Shown: positions 26,011 through 27,756 of the stretch, in pieces
How the letters are laid out: every line of letters begins with the position of its first letter
Numbering within the stretch: the stretch's first letter is position 1
Assembly (NCBI GenBank): GCA_022572105.1
Contig: JACZWN010000015.1
Coordinates: 1-27,756, forward strand
Direction: 5' to 3'
Source: Pseudomonadota bacterium
GTDB taxonomy: Bacteria; Pseudomonadota; Alphaproteobacteria; Kiloniellales; J153
DNA length: 27,756 nt
The notes under the pieces: model-generated
Database searches by the model: none
What the model was told of the DNA's origin: nothing
Seen by the model: only the letters and a program-made list of their open reading frames with translations
Translations under genes and position numbers: made by a program

Positions 26011-26538
26011 TCAGGTCTCGGCCGGCTCGCTGTCCTCGCTCGGCCCAGTCTCGGGCTCCGGCTCTTCCGCCGAAGCCGCCTTGGGCCGGCGCCGGGCCTT
26101 TACCGGCGGTTGCCGTGGCGGCGGCGTCATCGGCTGCGCGTCGGCGGGCGCCGCCTCCCGAGGTTGCTCTCCGGTCCCGGCAACGGGGGGCGCTTGACCC
26201 TCGATCCCGCCCCGAGCAGCGACGCCGGCGGCCTCGGCCTGACTGTTGCCGCTCTGCCGCACGGGCTCATCCTCGCCGTTGGGCTGCGGATCGGTCCTGG
26301 CGTTGAGGACGCGGTAATAGTGCTCGGCGTACTGATAATAGTTCTCGGCCGCGACACGATCGCCCAAGGACAGCGCATCACGCGCGAGCCCTATGTATTT
26401 CTCGTAAACCTGATGGGCGTTGCCGCGGACCCGGCCTTCGGGGCCATTGCTGTCGAAATTGTTATGGCGCGGCGCGCCGCCATGCTGTTTGCGATGCGGC
26501 CGCCCGCGCGGTCGCCGTCCATTTGATCCTTGTCTCAT
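26011..26538 (-). CDS. DUF4167 domain-containing protein
   Basis: 175 residues. The conserved part is N-terminal: a basic Arg/Gly/His/Asn-rich tail (residues 1-40), then GNAHQVYEKYIGLARDALSLGD and RVAAENYYQYAEHYYRVLNA at about 39-80. This is the diagnostic DUF4167 region, found mainly in alphaproteobacteria. The rest is Pro/Ala/Glu-rich and probably disordered. The basic tail plus short helices suggest RNA or ribosome contact, consistent with its standing neighbour prmC, but no function is established. It starts with ATG at 26538. Confidence 0.85.
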   Translation of the reverse strand: MRQGSNGRRPRGRPHRKQHGGAPRHNNFDSNGPEGRVRGNAHQVYEKYIGLARDALSLGDRVAAENYYQYAEHYYRVLNARTDPQPNGEDEPVRQSGNSQAEAAGVAARGGIEGQAPPVAGTGEQPREAAPADAQPMTPPPRQPPVKARRRPKAASAEEPEPETGPSEDSEPAET

Positions 26539-26636
26539 CGATCACTTGCTTCTTTGATTAATCTACCGAAACCCGCACCGTATCAAAAACCGCCATCCCG
26601 GCGATCATGCGACCAATCCGTCACGGACACGTTAGA

Positions 26637-26690
26637 GGGGGTTGTCGGGCATCCTTCACAGGATGCGCGAGCCTTCGGCTCGACACCCCC
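26637..26690. repeat. Three-way-junction palindromic element between prmC and DUF4167
   Basis: An outer stem of GGGGG-TT-GTCG (26637-26647) with CGAC-A-CCCCC (26681-26690) closes two inner hairpins: GCATCC/GGATGC (26649-26654 with 26661-26666, loop TTCACA) and GAGCC/GGCTC (26669-26673 with 26677-26681, loop TTC). It lies in the operon-internal gap and has the form of an intergenic repeat or a structured RNA. It is not a tRNA. Confidence 0.5.
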
Positions 26691-26719
26691 AACTTAGTGG
26701 GAAACGCACCGCGTTCCAA

Positions 26720-27571
26720 CTACTTTTTTGCCGAATCCCAAGGATTTCCCAGGGTGGCCACGAGACAACGCTCGATTCCACCCAAATCCCGGACTCGGCC
26801 GAGCGGGGTAAGGCCGGTCGCCACAAGCAGGGCCTCGACGGCGTCCTGCTGGCCTTTACCCATTTCCAGCGCCAATATCCCGCCCCGATCCAGCAGGCGG
26901 CCCGCCCGCGGTAGGAGCGCCCGGTAGGCATCGAGCCCGTCCAGGCCGGCATTAAGCGCCATTTCGGGATCGTGGTGCGCCACCTCGGGCGCAAGCTCCT
27001 CGATCTCCCACTCCCTTATATAGGGTGGATTACTAATAATTACTTGCCAAGGGCCCGACAAGCCCGCGGCCCAGTCCCGCCGTTCGAAGCGGGCCCGGGC
27101 GCCAAGCCCCAGGGAATCCGCGTTTTCGCGGGCAACCCCGAGCGCCGCCTCGCTGATATCCACGCCCAGGCCGCGCGCGGCCGGCAGCTCGGACAAGAGG
27201 GCGAGCAGCAGGCAGCCGCACCCGGTTCCCAGGTCCAGGATGTGGAGCGGGGCGGCGGGTTCGTCGATGCGGCCGAGCACGGCCTCGATGAGCGTCTCGC
27301 TGTCGGGCCGTGGGTCGAGGGTGTCCGGGGTAATCTTGAAATCCAGGCTCCAGAACCCGCGCCGGCCGAGGATGCGCGACACCGGCTCGCGGGCGGCCCG
27401 GCGCGCGATCAGGCGCTCGATGCGCGCGCGCTCGGAGCCGTTAAGCACCCGCTCCGGATGGGCGATCGGGAGCTCCGGTCCGGCATCCAGCGCCGCGGCG
27501 AGCAGCAGCCGGGCATCGCGCCGCGCGACGGCAGCAAAACCTGCCGATTTTTGCGTGCGTGCAGGGTTCAC
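26720..27571 (-). CDS. prmC: Peptide chain release factor N5-glutamine methyltransferase
   Basis: 283 residues. An N-terminal helical domain (ARRDARLLLAAAL, REPVSRILGRRGFWSLDF) binds the release factor. The SAM-binding loop is LDLGTGCGC at about 112-120, with VDIS at about 138-141, and the catalytic NPPYI is at about 181-185. It methylates the glutamine of the GGQ loop of RF1 and RF2, which is needed for efficient termination. The start is GTG at 27571, overlapping the stop of the upstream gene as GTGA, so translation is coupled. The DUF4167 gene and clpB follow on the same strand, an order typical of alphaproteobacteria. Confidence 0.94.
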   Translation of the reverse strand: MNPARTQKSAGFAAVARRDARLLLAAALDAGPELPIAHPERVLNGSERARIERLIARRAAREPVSRILGRRGFWSLDFKITPDTLDPRPDSETLIEAVLGRIDEPAAPLHILDLGTGCGCLLLALLSELPAARGLGVDISEAALGVARENADSLGLGARARFERRDWAAGLSGPWQVIISNPPYIREWEIEELAPEVAHHDPEMALNAGLDGLDAYRALLPRAGRLLDRGGILALEMGKGQQDAVEALLVATGLTPLGRVRDLGGIERCLVATLGNPWDSAKK

Positions 27572-27756
27572 GTGGAGGGTGCGTCCGATCGCATTTTCAT
27601 CATCCAGCGCGCCATCATTTCCATGTCGCCCGAATGCCGGTCGCCTTTGGCCGGGTCGTCAGCCGTCACGTTCATGGCCCGAATGGTCTTGCGTACCACG
27701 CGCCCGGACGGATCAACGTCGAAATCGATGACATTCAGACAACAGGTCGCCTGATC
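27568..27756 (-). CDS. 3' end of an unidentified gene upstream of prmC (partial)
   Basis: 62 codons plus stop are visible, cut by the window edge. The C-terminus reads CCLNVIDFDVDPSGRVVRK, then TIRAMNVTADDP and a Met-rich helix HSGDMEMMARWMMKM. I do not recognise a family. It is not the expected C-terminus of RF1 (prfA), the gene often next to prmC. The open frame, sensible composition and GTGA overlap with prmC support a real gene. It may have a different function from prmC and simply share its transcript. Confidence 0.6.
   Translation of the reverse strand, partial: DQATCCLNVIDFDVDPSGRVVRKTIRAMNVTADDPAKGDRHSGDMEMMARWMMKMRSDAPST

Noticed and set aside
26637..26690. tRNA-like cloverleaf
   Set aside because: It has two inner hairpins and an outer stem but no anticodon arm of the right size, no T-loop GTTCGAATC-type sequence and no CCA end.

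Overview
The window looks like a high-GC alphaproteobacterial chromosome, probably near Rhodospirillales. Three things support this: a MipZ-type division-site ATPase, the gene order prmC / DUF4167 protein / clpB on one strand, and strong GC bias at third codon positions. No rRNA, tRNA, CRISPR array, transposase or integrase was seen.

Left edge (about 1-2054): a plus-strand cassette of three small genes of lower GC. It holds a TIGR04255-family protein, a protein of unknown function whose frame overlaps it, and a protein with a Ser-Gln-Asp-Cys-Asp-Leu motif. It ends at two hairpins, one of them a 59-nt REP-like palindrome. This is the most accessory-looking part and the best candidate for an undescribed system.

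Nitrogen-compound block (2100-10480, minus strand): a class III aminotransferase, a complete PotABCD-type polyamine importer (order potD-potB-potC-potA), and a dimethylamine dehydrogenase-like flavoenzyme. Together they suggest uptake and catabolism of polyamines and methylated amines. The importer genes are less GC-rich than their neighbours.

Central block (10575-14786): a MipZ ATPase fused behind a TerB-like domain (minus), then an SDR dehydrogenase and a carboxymuconolactone-decarboxylase-like protein (plus), then a secreted TPR protein (minus).

Amino-acid uptake operon (20130 down to 14881, minus strand): a cysteine-desulfurase-like PLP enzyme, a polar amino-acid binding protein, an intrinsic terminator, two permeases, an ATPase and a HisN-like phosphatase. 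A LuxR-type regulator is divergent from its promoter end. Several overlaps and short gaps suggest one transcription unit in which the terminator gives extra binding protein.

Right block (21300-27756): an M23 peptidoglycan endopeptidase (plus), then on the minus strand clpB with a good sigma-32-like promoter, a DUF4167 protein, prmC, and the 3' end of an unidentified gene coupled to prmC. Several intergenic regions carry palindromes, and one promoter-like box occurs at two distant sites.
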